Assembly (NCBI GenBank): GCA_030647905.1
Contig: JAUSJA010000007.1
Span: forward strand, 1-64,000
DNA: 64,000 nt
Reading direction: 5' to 3'
Source: Gemmatimonadaceae bacterium
Lineage (GTDB): Bacteria > Gemmatimonadota > Gemmatimonadetes > Gemmatimonadales > Gemmatimonadaceae
The translations under genes were made by a program, and so were the position numbers. Below are positions 47,248 through 56,431 of the stretch, in pieces. How positions within the stretch are numbered: the stretch's first letter is position 1; every line of letters begins with the position of its first letter. The notes beneath the pieces were generated by a model. The model ran no database searches, had not been told where the DNA came from, and saw only the letters and a list, made by a program, of their open reading frames with translations.

Positions 47248-47898
47248 ATGACGAAGATCAAGTTCTGCGGGATCACCCGCCCTGTAGATGCCGAGGTCGC
47301 GGCGTCGCTCGGCGCTTCACACGCCGGTGTGATCTTCGCCGAGAGTCCGAGGCGCGTGACTCCGCTCCGTGCACGGGAGATCTTTGCATCAGCCGGACAG
47401 CTGAAGCGGGTTGGCGTCTTCGGCCACGCCAACGCTGGAGAAGCTCTACGGGCAGCGCGCGATGCCGAGCTGGACGTGATGCAGTTGCACGGGTCGTTCG
47501 GGCCGGATGACCTCGCGCGGATGCGCGACGATTTCGAGGGCGAGCTATGGCCCGTGGTCGCGATCGACGAATCGCACGGAGCTCTGCCGCCCGGGTGGGA
47601 CGAACTTGTGGATGTCGCCGACGCGATCCTGCTCGATACGAGGGTGCGGGGCGCGAGCGGCGGCACAGGCCGCACCTTCGACTGGATGGCGATCGCGCCG
47701 AAGATCCGCGACGCGGGACTCCTCGTTCCAACCGTCCTCGCCGGCGGATTGACCCCTCTGAACGTGGGCGCCGCAATAGCCGCCCTGGCCCCGGCGATAG
47801 TGGACGTCTCATCGGGCGTGGAAGCGGCACCGGGGATAAAGGATGCCGCTCTGATGCGCGCTTTTGCCGATGCGGTACGTTCCGCGTCTATAGTATGA
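47248..47898 (+). CDS. trpF: Phosphoribosylanthranilate isomerase
   Basis: Third step of the tryptophan branch. The 216-residue barrel has [14 protein letters not shown] with the catalytic cysteine, [20 protein letters not shown] and, near the end, [10 protein letters not shown] plus [14 protein letters not shown] with the catalytic aspartate region. The ATG at 47248 follows trpC by 22 bases. Confidence 0.95.
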   Translation: MTKIKFCGITRPVDAEVAASLGASHAGVIFAESPRRVTPLRAREIFASAGQLKRVGVFGHANAGEALRAARDAELDVMQLHGSFGPDDLARMRDDFEGELWPVVAIDESHGALPPGWDELVDVADAILLDTRVRGASGGTGRTFDWMAIAPKIRDAGLLVPTVLAGGLTPLNVGAAIAALAPAIVDVSSGVEAAPGIKDAALMRAFADAVRSASIV

Positions 47899-47917
47899 CA
47901 GGCTTTGCCGGCCAGCC

Positions 47918-49114
47918 ATGAATTCAATGACCTCGATGCGATCAAACGACAGATTCGGAGAGTACGGGGGACGTTATGTCCCCGAGACGCTCATTCCCGC
48001 TCTCGACGAGCTGGACGCGGCGTTCGACAGCGCCATGGCGGATCCATCCTTCGTCCGGTCCGTGGACGAAATGCTGTCCACCTATGTCGGGCGACCGTCG
48101 CCTCTCAGCAGCGCGCCGCGTTTCTCGGAGAAGATCGGAGCCGAGGTCTACCTGAAGCGCGAGGATCTGAATCACACCGGCGCGCACAAGATCAACAACA
48201 CCGTCGGGCAGGCGCTGCTCGCGATGCGCATGGGAAAGCGGCGGATCATCGCCGAAACCGGCGCCGGCCAGCATGGCGTCGCCACCGCTACGGTCTGCGC
48301 GCGTTTCGGGCTCGATTGCACGGTTTACATGGGCGAGGAGGACATGAGGCGTCAGGCCCTCAATGTCTATCGCATGCAGCTGATGGGCGCGCGTGTCGTT
48401 CCCGTCACGTCGGGAACGCGGACGCTCAAGGACGCGACCAGCGAGGCGATCCGGGACTGGGTGACGAACGTCAACGACAGCTATTACATCATCGGCTCTG
48501 TCGTCGGCCCTGCTCCGTATCCGCGCATGGTCCGCGAGTTCCAGGCGGTGATCGGCCGGGAGGCGCGCGAGCAGATGCTCGCGACGGCCGGACGCCTGCC
48601 GAATACTGTCGTGGCCTGCGTCGGTGGCGGTTCGAACGCCATGGGGATCTTCCATCCGTTCGAAAGCGATGTCGCGGTCGAACTGGTGGGAGTCGAAGCC
48701 GCGGGACATGGTCTCGAGACTGGTGAGCATTCCGCGTCTCTGCTGAGAGGCCGGCCCGGTGTTCTGCATGGCACTCTCAGCTATCTCCTTCAGGACGAAG
48801 GCGGCCAGGTGCACCCGGCTCACTCCATTTCGGCGGGTCTCGATTATCCGGGAGTGGGGCCGGAGCACGCGTTCCTCAAGGATTCCGGCCGCGCGACGTA
48901 TGTAGCCGTCACCGACGAGGACGCACTCCGCGGGTTCGCCATGCTCAGCCGCCTCGAGGGAATAATCCCCGCGCTCGAGACGTCGCACGCTGTCGCGTGG
49001 GTTGCCGATAACGCGTCCCGCTGGAGCCGCGATGACGCGGTTCTCATCTGCGTCAGCGGTCGCGGAGACAAGGACATGGCGCAAGTCGCCGAGCTGGGGT
49101 TCCTGGACAAGTGA
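47918..49114 (+). CDS. trpB: Tryptophan synthase beta chain
   Basis: PLP enzyme joining indole and serine. The 398 residues carry [14 protein letters not shown], the PLP lysine in [26 protein letters not shown], the phosphate loop [10 protein letters not shown] and [16 protein letters not shown]. TrpA, the partner, is encoded two genes downstream rather than directly next. It overlaps the HEAT-protein gene by GTGA. Confidence 0.97.
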   Translation: MNSMTSMRSNDRFGEYGGRYVPETLIPALDELDAAFDSAMADPSFVRSVDEMLSTYVGRPSPLSSAPRFSEKIGAEVYLKREDLNHTGAHKINNTVGQALLAMRMGKRRIIAETGAGQHGVATATVCARFGLDCTVYMGEEDMRRQALNVYRMQLMGARVVPVTSGTRTLKDATSEAIRDWVTNVNDSYYIIGSVVGPAPYPRMVREFQAVIGREAREQMLATAGRLPNTVVACVGGGSNAMGIFHPFESDVAVELVGVEAAGHGLETGEHSASLLRGRPGVLHGTLSYLLQDEGGQVHPAHSISAGLDYPGVGPEHAFLKDSGRATYVAVTDEDALRGFAMLSRLEGIIPALETSHAVAWVADNASRWSRDDAVLICVSGRGDKDMAQVAELGFLDK

Positions 49115-50799
49115 CGGGATCGCCTGCTCTGGAGAACGATCTCGAGCTGCCGGAGCCGCCATTTCCGCCGGCGCTCGTCGGCGATCTGTTGCGCGCGTTC
49201 AGCAGGGCGGTGCGCGCGCATCAGCTGTATCTGCCCAATAACCCGATGCATGCGCGCGCCCTCGACGCCATGAAGGACGCGTTCCTGACTGTGTGGCGTG
49301 AGACCGATTCGGTGAGTCTTCAGATCACGGAAGCCGATCTGCGCTGGTTCGGCAGGCCGCTTCTTGAAGAGCCGGATCGGACGTCCGACAGCATTCCGTG
49401 GCTGTTCTACAAGGACGGCGTGCGCGAGCTGGTGTTCCGGAGCGGCTTCGAAGCGGAGGAGCTCCTCATCCTCCTGACGCTGATGCAGAGGGCCCGTCTC
49501 GCCTCGGCCGACGACGACGATCTGCTCACTCTCCTGTGGGAGCACGACTTCACGTTTCTCGAGTACAGGTACGTGGAACTGGGACTGCTCAGCGGCACGC
49601 CGCTCGATTCGGTTCGCGGAGAGATTCCAGAGAAGATCGTGTCGCCGGGTGAGGTCGAGAACGAGGCGCATGTGCTCGCGTCGTCGTCCATAACGAGGAT
49701 GGACGATTACGATTCCACTCTGTATTTCCTCGACGATCACGAGATCGAGTATCTGCGAGACGAAGTGCGCCGCGACTTCGGAATGGATCTTCGGGCGGAG
49801 GTCGTCGCGTCTCTTCTCGACACCTACGAGCAGGAGACCGATCCCACCGTCCGCGAGGAGATCGCGGGAATCCTCGACGACCTTTTCCTGCTGTTCCTGT
49901 CGCTGGCGCAGTTCCGGAGTGCGGCGTACCTGATTCGCGAGGCGGCGGTGACGGCGAATCGCGGGCGTGACATTCTGCTGGGACAGCGCCAGCGCCTCAT
50001 GCAGCTCGCCGACCGGCTGAGCGACGGGAAAGTCCTCGAGCAGCTCCTCGAGGCGCTCGAACAGACAACGCTTCGCCCGCCGCAGAACGACCTCCACGAG
50101 CTTTTCGGCCAGCTCAAGTCCGACTCGCTCGAGACAGTGCTTGCATGGATCGGACGCAGCCGCAACGCCGAGCTGCGCGCGCTGCTCGAGAGTGCCGGGT
50201 CGAAGATGGCCGCGGCACACACGGCGGAGCTCGTCCGGCTCATATCGTCGGACGACGATGTCGTCGCATTCGAAGCGATCCGGCGTGCCGGCGCGATGAA
50301 GGCAAGCGCCGCGGTATCCGCTCTGGCCGGAACCATCGAGCACGGGAGTCCGGAAATGCGGCTCGCTGGTGTCGCCGCGCTCTCGGATATCGGCTCGCCG
50401 GGCGCGATGCAGGTTCTCGAGCGTGCGCTTCAGGATGAAGATCGCGACATCCGCATCGCGACGGTCAAGGTGCTGGGTGCGCGGAATCACTCCGCTGCAG
50501 CGCGTGGCATCGAAAGCCATCTGCGAACGAAGATGCTTCGCGAGAGCACCCTTGCCGAGAAGATGGCGTTCTTCGAGACCTACGGAACGCTGTCCGGTGA
50601 CGCCGGAGTTCCGCTTCTTGCAGACATTCTCAACAAACGCCGCCTCCTCGGCGGGCGCGAGGACGGAGAGTTGCGTGCGTGCGCAGCGATGGCGCTTGGG
50701 AAGATCGGCACCGACATGGCGATGAAGGCGCTGCAGAAGGCGCTCGCCGACAGGGACGTCATAGTGCGCAACGCGGTCAGTCGAGCGGTCCGTGGCTAG
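49111..50799 (+). CDS. HEAT-repeat protein of unknown function
   Basis: A 562-residue soluble protein without signal peptide. The N-terminal ~340 residues are acidic and helical, with no recognised fold ([21 protein letters not shown] is a notable stretch). From about 343 to the end, helical pairs such as [40 protein letters not shown] and [20 protein letters not shown] are HEAT repeats, a protein-protein interaction solenoid. The GTG start overlaps trpB, and the end overlaps the HD-GYP gene by eight bases. The pair is inserted between trpB and trpA. Confidence 0.8.
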   Translation: MTGSPALENDLELPEPPFPPALVGDLLRAFSRAVRAHQLYLPNNPMHARALDAMKDAFLTVWRETDSVSLQITEADLRWFGRPLLEEPDRTSDSIPWLFYKDGVRELVFRSGFEAEELLILLTLMQRARLASADDDDLLTLLWEHDFTFLEYRYVELGLLSGTPLDSVRGEIPEKIVSPGEVENEAHVLASSSITRMDDYDSTLYFLDDHEIEYLRDEVRRDFGMDLRAEVVASLLDTYEQETDPTVREEIAGILDDLFLLFLSLAQFRSAAYLIREAAVTANRGRDILLGQRQRLMQLADRLSDGKVLEQLLEALEQTTLRPPQNDLHELFGQLKSDSLETVLAWIGRSRNAELRALLESAGSKMAAAHTAELVRLISSDDDVVAFEAIRRAGAMKASAAVSALAGTIEHGSPEMRLAGVAALSDIGSPGAMQVLERALQDEDRDIRIATVKVLGARNHSAAARGIESHLRTKMLRESTLAEKMAFFETYGTLSGDAGVPLLADILNKRRLLGGREDGELRACAAMALGKIGTDMAMKALQKALADRDVIVRNAVSRAVRG

Positions 50800-52258
50800 C
50801 CCGCTTCGTGCCGAGCCGCGCGTCCCAGCGCAGGATCCCGCGAGCGCGGCGTATCTCCGCAAGCGCGGGAGCGATTTCATCATTTCGCTCTACGGGACTC
50901 TTCGCGCGATCAGGCTGTACCCGGTCGAGCACACCGCCGTTAAGAAGACGCTGGCGGAGCTGGCGCAGATCAGCCGCGAGATACAGGAGCATGAGCGCGA
51001 GCTCGAGCTGCGGATCTCGGGCGAGTTCCTGTTCATCAATGCTACGCGGCTGCGGCTCGACCTCACGAATTACGTGACCTTTGGATACCTGGTGCGCGTG
51101 TGCCGCGCTGCCGGAGTCGGCGCGATCCGCGTGCATCACGCCGTGGCCCGCGACTGGCTGGTGCTGCTGTCTGTTCTCGACGCGCAAACGTCGCTCGATC
51201 CAGCCGACCGGCTGGCGGAGATAACCACCCACCTCGGGCAGACGGGCGTGAAGGAGCTCGAGCTCGGTCATCTGGTGGATAACGACGACCGGGATTATTC
51301 GGAAGAGGCGAAACAGGCTGCGAGCCGCACGTACAACCAGTCGGTAGCCGTCACACGCGAGGTCATCAATTCTGTTCGCATGGGACGCACTCCGAGTATC
51401 CGGCGAATCAAGCGCGTCGTTCAGGGCATCGTGGACCAGATCCTGAACGAGGAGACCTCGCTGATCGGTCTGACGGCGATTCGCGACTACGACGAGTACA
51501 CGTTCACGCACAGCGTCAACGTGTGCATCTTCGCAGTTGCCCTCGGACGCCGGCTCGGCCTCACGAAGCTGCAGCTATTCGACCTCGGACTGTCGGCGCT
51601 GATGCACGACATCGGAAAATCGCGCGTGCCCCTCGGGTTGACGCACAAGTCCGAGCAGCTCTCGGAGGACGAGTGGCACCAGATCGCGGCGCATCCGTGG
51701 TTGGGAGTTCTCGTGCTCTTCCAGCTTCGCGGCCAGCAGGAGGACGTATCATATCGCGCGATGACTGTCGCATACGAGCACCACATGCGCACCGATCTGA
51801 GCGGCTACCCGAAGCCGGTGCGGCCGCGCGCAATGAGCATGACGAGCAAGATCGTCGCTGTCGTGGATGCGTACGATGCGGCGACGACGAGGCGCGTCTA
51901 CCAGACGATACCGTACGCTCCGTCGGCGGTCCTGCAGGAGATGCGTGACAATCCGAGACGCGGAATGGACCAGATAGTGGTGAAGGCGTTCATCAACCTT
52001 CTCGGCATCTATCCGGTCGGTACGCTCCTGGTTCTCGACACGTTCGAGCTGGCCATCGTCACGGCGGCAAATCCGCGTCCTGAAGCGCTGTCGCGGCCGC
52101 TGGTTCGAATCGTCAGCGACGCGAATGGAAATACACTGCATCCGGCACCCGAAATTGACCTTGCGCAGCAGGACGTCAACGGCGAGTATCCCCGCACGAT
52201 CATCAAGACGGCGGATCCGGGCAGGTATGGCATCATCGTTGGCGACTATCTCGTCTAA
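50792..52258 (+). CDS. Atypical HD-GYP domain protein
   Basis: A 488-residue cytosolic protein. The N-terminal ~190 residues are unassigned and helical. The HD domain at about 215-400 has H240 (FTHSVN), H272-D273 (MHDIGKSRVP), H301, H330-H331 and a GYP-like loop DLSGYP in place of DGxGYP, then VVDAYDA. HD-GYP proteins usually hydrolyse cyclic di-GMP; the altered loop leaves activity open. A beta-rich tail (about 405-488) ends the protein. The GTG start overlaps the HEAT gene, so the two are probably co-made. Confidence 0.82.
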   Translation: MASPLRAEPRVPAQDPASAAYLRKRGSDFIISLYGTLRAIRLYPVEHTAVKKTLAELAQISREIQEHERELELRISGEFLFINATRLRLDLTNYVTFGYLVRVCRAAGVGAIRVHHAVARDWLVLLSVLDAQTSLDPADRLAEITTHLGQTGVKELELGHLVDNDDRDYSEEAKQAASRTYNQSVAVTREVINSVRMGRTPSIRRIKRVVQGIVDQILNEETSLIGLTAIRDYDEYTFTHSVNVCIFAVALGRRLGLTKLQLFDLGLSALMHDIGKSRVPLGLTHKSEQLSEDEWHQIAAHPWLGVLVLFQLRGQQEDVSYRAMTVAYEHHMRTDLSGYPKPVRPRAMSMTSKIVAVVDAYDAATTRRVYQTIPYAPSAVLQEMRDNPRRGMDQIVVKAFINLLGIYPVGTLLVLDTFELAIVTAANPRPEALSRPLVRIVSDANGNTLHPAPEIDLAQQDVNGEYPRTIIKTADPGRYGIIVGDYLV

Positions 52259-53024
52259 CAGAATCGGTAGAAAGTTCGAGCGCCTGCGCGCGGAAAAGCG
52301 CAAGGCGCTCGTCTGCTACGTCACGGCTGGCCACCCCGATTTCGAGAGGTCGCTGGATCTGATGCGCGGTCTGGAACAGGAAGGCGTAGACGTCATGGAG
52401 GTCGGCGTGCCGTTCTCCGACCCCATAGCCGACGGGCCCGTGATCCAGCAGAGCTCCCAGCAGGCGCTTGCCCTCGGCATGAGCCTCGAGCGGACACTGG
52501 ACCTGATCGAGCGAGCGCGCCTCGAGATTCCGGTCGTGCTTTTCACATACCTGAATCCGCTCCTCGCGTCTGGCCCCGACGTTCTGACACGGGCCCGCGA
52601 TGCGGGCGTGGACGGAATCCTGCTGACCGACCTGCCCGTCGGAGCAGATCCCGCGAGAGAGCACTGGCTCGGCTCGAGCGACCTGGCCTACATCCGGCTG
52701 GTGGCGCCCACGACGCCCGTCGAGCGGATGCGCGAGATCGCACGCAACGGCTCAGGGTTCGTCTATCTGATAAGCCGTCTTGGTGTCACCGGCGCGCGAA
52801 CCGATGTACCGCCGGAGCTCCCGGAGACCGCTGCGCGCCTCCGTTCGGCGACGGATCTTCCCATCTGCATCGGATTCGGAGTATCCGGCCCGGAGCAGGC
52901 CCGGACGGTTGCCGGGATCGCCGACGGAGTCATCGTTGGAAGCGCCCTCGTGAAAGCGGCCGGAGAGAGTATTGACCGCGCCCTCGAACTGACGCGCACG
53001 CTTCGGCACGCACTGGACAACTAG
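52227..53024 (+). CDS. trpA: Tryptophan synthase alpha chain
   Basis: Cleaves indole-glycerol phosphate and passes indole to TrpB. The 265-residue barrel has the catalytic glutamate in MEVGVPFSDPIADGPVIQ, LLTDLPVGAD with the catalytic aspartate, YLISRLGVTGAR and GFGVSGPEQAR. The ATG at 52227 overlaps the HD-GYP gene by 32 bases and has GGCAGG just upstream. Confidence 0.95.
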   Translation: MASSLATISSNRIGRKFERLRAEKRKALVCYVTAGHPDFERSLDLMRGLEQEGVDVMEVGVPFSDPIADGPVIQQSSQQALALGMSLERTLDLIERARLEIPVVLFTYLNPLLASGPDVLTRARDAGVDGILLTDLPVGADPAREHWLGSSDLAYIRLVAPTTPVERMREIARNGSGFVYLISRLGVTGARTDVPPELPETAARLRSATDLPICIGFGVSGPEQARTVAGIADGVIVGSALVKAAGESIDRALELTRTLRHALDN

Positions 53025-53028
53025 GCCG

Positions 53029-53391
53029 ATGGATCTGCAACACATAGTGACGCTCCAGGCGATGCGCTTTCACACGCACATCGGCGTCCTCCCACACGAG
53101 GCGGAGATCGCGCAATCCATAGAGGTGGACGCCTCGGTATGGGTCACTCGCGCGGACACCGCACACGGCTTCGAAGGGATTCTCGATTATCGGCAGCTCT
53201 ACGATCTCGTTGCCGGAGTCGTCGGAACCGGCCACATTCGTTATCTCGAGGATCTCGTCGAGGGCGTGGCCGCGAAGGCGCTCGAGATGAACGGGGTCAC
53301 GCGGGTGAAGGTGAGTGTGAGAAAGCCGCACGTGGCGCTGCCGGGACCGGTGATGTACGCGGAAGTAAGCCTGGAACGCACGCGAGGATGA
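53029..53391 (+). CDS. folB: Dihydroneopterin aldolase
   Basis: Folate-pathway aldolase. The 120 residues have RFHTHIGVLPHEAEIAQ, the DTAHGFEGILDYRQLYDL stretch with the substrate tyrosine, LEDLVEGVAAKAL with the conserved glutamate, and VRKPHVALPGPV with the catalytic lysine. It starts four bases after trpA and overlaps folK by ATGA. Confidence 0.94.
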   Translation: MDLQHIVTLQAMRFHTHIGVLPHEAEIAQSIEVDASVWVTRADTAHGFEGILDYRQLYDLVAGVVGTGHIRYLEDLVEGVAAKALEMNGVTRVKVSVRKPHVALPGPVMYAEVSLERTRG

Positions 53392-53804
53392 CGGACGTGG
53401 CCTACATCGCGCTGGGATCGAATCTCGGAAACAGGGAGCTGGCGCTGTCCAAGGCTCGAGCCGCGATCGCGGCGATTCGTGACACACGCCTCATCGTGGC
53501 AACGGAGATAGAGGAGACCGAGCCGATCGGACCCATTCCACAGGGGAAGTATCTGAACCAGATGGTCGCGGTATCCACGACGCTTCCGCCGAGAACACTG
53601 CTCGCCGCGCTGCACCGCATAGAGCGCGCGGCCGGACGTGTGCGGGCCATTCGATGGGCTCCGCGTACGCTCGATCTCGACATCGTGATGATCGAGGGAA
53701 AGGAGTATGCCGACGAAGCGCTCGTCGTTCCCCATCAGGAGCTTCCAAGTCGCGAATTCTGGCAGCGGCAGCTCGCGCAGCTGCGGGAACTCACCAATGA
53801 CTGA
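53388..53804 (+). CDS. folK: 2-amino-4-hydroxy-6-hydroxymethyldihydropteridine diphosphokinase
   Basis: Pyrophosphorylates the pterin before condensation with p-aminobenzoate. The 138 residues show YIALGSNLGNRE, the EETEPIGPIPQGKYLNQ region, and the signature RWAPRTLDLDIVMI with the two metal-binding aspartates. It overlaps folB by four bases and panB by eight. No folP is present in the window. Confidence 0.94.
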   Translation: MTDVAYIALGSNLGNRELALSKARAAIAAIRDTRLIVATEIEETEPIGPIPQGKYLNQMVAVSTTLPPRTLLAALHRIERAAGRVRAIRWAPRTLDLDIVMIEGKEYADEALVVPHQELPSREFWQRQLAQLRELTND

Positions 53805-54615
53805 TGCGCCGGACGCGGGACGCAAGGTGACGATCCGGGACGTCGTCCGGATGAAGCGCGACGGCCGGAAGCTCGTCGTCGTGACGGCCTACGATGTTCT
53901 CTTCGCAAAGCTCGTGGACTCGGCCGGTGTCGACATCGTGCTCGTCGGAGATTCGCTCGGCAACGTCGTCGCCGGATTTGACACCACGCTGCCGGTGACC
54001 ATGGACCAGATGATCTATCACGGCGCCGCGGTGAGACGGGGAGTGAAGCGCGCGCTGCTTGTGGTGGACATGCCGTTTCTCAGCTACCAGTCGAGCGAGG
54101 AGGCTGCGGTCCTCAATTGCGGTCGTGTGCTTCAGCAGACGGAAGCCGATGCGGTGAAGGTGGAAGGCGGAAGCGAGCAGATGGTGAAGACCGTGCGGCG
54201 TCTCACTGACATCGGCATTCCAATCGTCGCGCACCTCGGCTTTACACCGCAATCGGTACGTACGCTGGGCATGAGGGTGCAGGGACGGGAAGCAACCGAT
54301 GCGGACCGGATGGTCGAACAGGCTCACTCGCTCGAGGACGCAGGAGCATTCGCCATCGTGCTCGAGCTGATTCCCTCGGATCTCGCGCAGCGTATCACCG
54401 AGTCGGTGGCGATCCCGACGATCGGCATCGGCGCCGGGCCGCATTGCGACGGACAGGTGCTCGTGCTGCCGGACCTGCTCGGACTGAACGACGGCTTCGC
54501 GCCGAAGTTCCTCAAGAAATACGCGGATCTCGCGGGGTCGGTGAGAGACGCCGTGCAGCGATACGGGGAAGAAGTCAGATCAGGTCAGTACCCCGATGCA
54601 GAGCACAGCAATTAG
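53797..54615 (+). CDS. panB: 3-methyl-2-oxobutanoate hydroxymethyltransferase
   Basis: First step of pantothenate synthesis. The 272 residues have VVTAYDVLFAKLVD, LVGDSLGNVVAGFDTTLPVT, DMPFLSYQ, VKVEGGSEQM, GHLGF-like AHLGFTPQSV and IGIGAGPHCDGQVLV. The ATG at 53797 overlaps the folK stop. The frame is open to 53707 but that would run deep into folK. Confidence 0.95.
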   Translation: MTDAPDAGRKVTIRDVVRMKRDGRKLVVVTAYDVLFAKLVDSAGVDIVLVGDSLGNVVAGFDTTLPVTMDQMIYHGAAVRRGVKRALLVVDMPFLSYQSSEEAAVLNCGRVLQQTEADAVKVEGGSEQMVKTVRRLTDIGIPIVAHLGFTPQSVRTLGMRVQGREATDADRMVEQAHSLEDAGAFAIVLELIPSDLAQRITESVAIPTIGIGAGPHCDGQVLVLPDLLGLNDGFAPKFLKKYADLAGSVRDAVQRYGEEVRSGQYPDAEHSN

Positions 54616-54616
54616 C

Positions 54617-55474
54617 ATGGTGGTTGTCACGGCGATCGCGGATGTTCGGAACGCGGTCGCGAAAGCCCGCGAGAGCGGCGCCCGCGTCGGCTTCGTGCCG
54701 ACCATGGGTGCGCTGCACGACGGACACGTAAGTCTCGTCGAGCGCGCAAAGCGGGAAGCGGATCTGACGGTGATGAGCATCTTCGTGAATCCCCTGCAGT
54801 TCGCCCCCACGGAGGATCTCTCCCGCTACCCGCGTCCGGTGCAGGAAGACGAGCGGCTCGCGGCAGACGCGGGCGTGGATATTCTCTTCAGGCCGGATGT
54901 GGCGGACATGTATCCGCCGGGCCGCGTCATCCTGGTGACTGCTGGAGATCTGGGGAGCGACTGGGAAGGCAAGAGCAGACCCGGACATTTCGACGGCGTT
55001 CTGACTGTCGTGACGAAGCTGTTCAACATCGTGCAACCGGATTTTGCCGTTTTCGGACGCAAGGATCTGCAACAGGCGGCGCTCGTGCAGGCGCTCGTGC
55101 GCGACCTCGACATGCCCATCTCGATAGTCGTGTCGCCCATCGTGCGCGAGAGCGATGGCCTCGCGATGTCGAGCCGTAACCGCTACCTGAGCGTCGCGGA
55201 GCGGAACCAGGCGACGATACTCAGCACGGCCCTGCACTCGGTGAAGCAGGCTTTCGCCGATGGCGAACGTGACACTCCCACACTCGAGGCCATTTGCCGG
55301 AGGGTTCTCGCTTCTGCAAGCGAGGTGCGACCGGACTACGTGGCGGTGGTGGACCCTGCGACCTTTCGCCGGTCGCCCCGCGCCGAGCCGGGATTCGGCG
55401 CCATCTTGGCCGCCCGCGTCGGCGGAACACGGCTCATAGATAACGTGACACTCGGATCGAATGATCAGGACTGA
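54617..55474 (+). CDS. panC: Pantothenate synthetase
   Basis: ATP-dependent joining of pantoate and beta-alanine. The 285 residues have the HIGH-type motif PTMGALHDGHVSLV, FVNPLQFAPTEDLSRYPR, GHFDGVLTVVTKLFNIVQP, FGRKDLQQ and the KMSKS-like MSSRNRYLS. The ATG at 54617, one base after the panB stop, was chosen. An ATG at 54596 would add seven residues and overlap panB by 20 bases. Confidence 0.93.
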   Translation: MVVVTAIADVRNAVAKARESGARVGFVPTMGALHDGHVSLVERAKREADLTVMSIFVNPLQFAPTEDLSRYPRPVQEDERLAADAGVDILFRPDVADMYPPGRVILVTAGDLGSDWEGKSRPGHFDGVLTVVTKLFNIVQPDFAVFGRKDLQQAALVQALVRDLDMPISIVVSPIVRESDGLAMSSRNRYLSVAERNQATILSTALHSVKQAFADGERDTPTLEAICRRVLASASEVRPDYVAVVDPATFRRSPRAEPGFGAILAARVGGTRLIDNVTLGSNDQD

Positions 55475-56006
55475 CTCGAACGGGCTCCCGCTCTGGGCCT
55501 GCGTCGGCAACAAGCGGCTGGCGCACATCGAGCGCGCGACGTCACTGCTGCGCGCGTGGGGCGCGGCGATGCGGCTCAGCGCAGACGAGGCGAATGCGTG
55601 GATCGATGCCGGGTCATGGCATGACTCGCTTCGTGACGCCCCGGAGGATCGGTTGCGCCAGATCACTGGCGACTACGAGACGCCGGCAGCGCTCCTTCAC
55701 GGGCCCGCCGCGGCCGTTCAGCTCGAGGCTGACGGAGAGAAACGGCGCGGCGTTCTGGGCGCAATACGATATCACACCATCGGCTCCCCGGACTGGGATC
55801 GCACCGGAAAGGCACTGTACATGGCCGACTACCTGGAGCCGGGCAGGAAGTTCTCCAGGGAGGACCGGTTTTTCCTGGCGGCGCAGGTGCCCCATTCGTT
55901 CGACGCGGTATTTCGTCAGGTCGTGCGCTTCCGTCTCGACTGGTCCGTGCGCGAGGGCAATCACATCTTCCCCGAGACAGTCGCCCTCTGGAATAGCCTG
56001 AGGTGA
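55461..56006 (+). CDS. YqeK-like HD-domain hydrolase
   Basis: Resembles YqeK, a diadenosine-tetraphosphate hydrolase. The 181 residues contain H22 (RLAHIERATSLL), H54-D55 (SWHDSLRD), H80 (LLHGPAAA), H105 in AIRYHTIGSPDWDRTGKALY, and D123 in MADYLEPGRKF. These are the HD metal ligands in order. In many bacteria YqeK genes lie next to a LytR_C gene and rsfS; here the LytR_C gene follows with a GTGA overlap, but rsfS is not seen. It overlaps panC by 14 bases. Confidence 0.82.
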   Translation: MIRTDSNGLPLWACVGNKRLAHIERATSLLRAWGAAMRLSADEANAWIDAGSWHDSLRDAPEDRLRQITGDYETPAALLHGPAAAVQLEADGEKRRGVLGAIRYHTIGSPDWDRTGKALYMADYLEPGRKFSREDRFFLAAQVPHSFDAVFRQVVRFRLDWSVREGNHIFPETVALWNSLR

Positions 56007-56431
56007 AAATCGGCAGGTGGATCCTCCTCGCCCTCGTTCTCGCGGGTGCGGGGGTCTTCGCGTGGCGCCGCTATGAGCGCGTGGCAATCTCTCCGACGCT
56101 CACGAAGCAGGAATCGCCGGAAGTGCTGGTGCCGCCCGGCGTTCGCATCAAGGTCGAAGTGCTGAACGCCACCAGGGTGCGCGGCCTCGCGCGCAAAGCG
56201 ACGATGTATCTCCGCGATCGCGGCTTCGATGTGGTAGCCGTCGGGACTGCCCCGGAGCAGCGGACCGCCACGCTCGTTCTCGACCGATCGGGCCATCCGG
56301 AGTGGGCCAGGCTCGTCGCGCTGGCGTTCAACGCGCGCGCGGAAGCCCGGCCCGACAGCTCACGCTACCTGGATGTCACTGTTCTCGTCGGCGGTGACTG
56401 GCGTCCGCCGCTTCTGCCTTTCTACCCGTAG
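56003..56431 (+). CDS. LytR_C domain membrane-anchored protein
   Basis: A 142-residue protein with a membrane anchor at about residues 5-21 and one extracytoplasmic domain of the LytR cell-envelope C-terminal type (KVEVLNATRVRGLARKATMYLRDRGFDVV, then ATLVLDRSGHPEWARLVA). The catalytic LytR/CpsA domain is absent. The GTG start overlaps the YqeK-like gene by four bases. Its last 72 bases overlap the convergent rlmN. Confidence 0.78.
   Translation: MKIGRWILLALVLAGAGVFAWRRYERVAISPTLTKQESPEVLVPPGVRIKVEVLNATRVRGLARKATMYLRDRGFDVVAVGTAPEQRTATLVLDRSGHPEWARLVALAFNARAEARPDSSRYLDVTVLVGGDWRPPLLPFYP

Noticed and set aside
48844-50883. 679-codon minus-strand open frame opposite trpB and the HEAT gene
   Set aside because: It is the codon-complement shadow of plus-strand genes that overlap their neighbours in the normal coupled way. 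The composition is that of antisense sequence.
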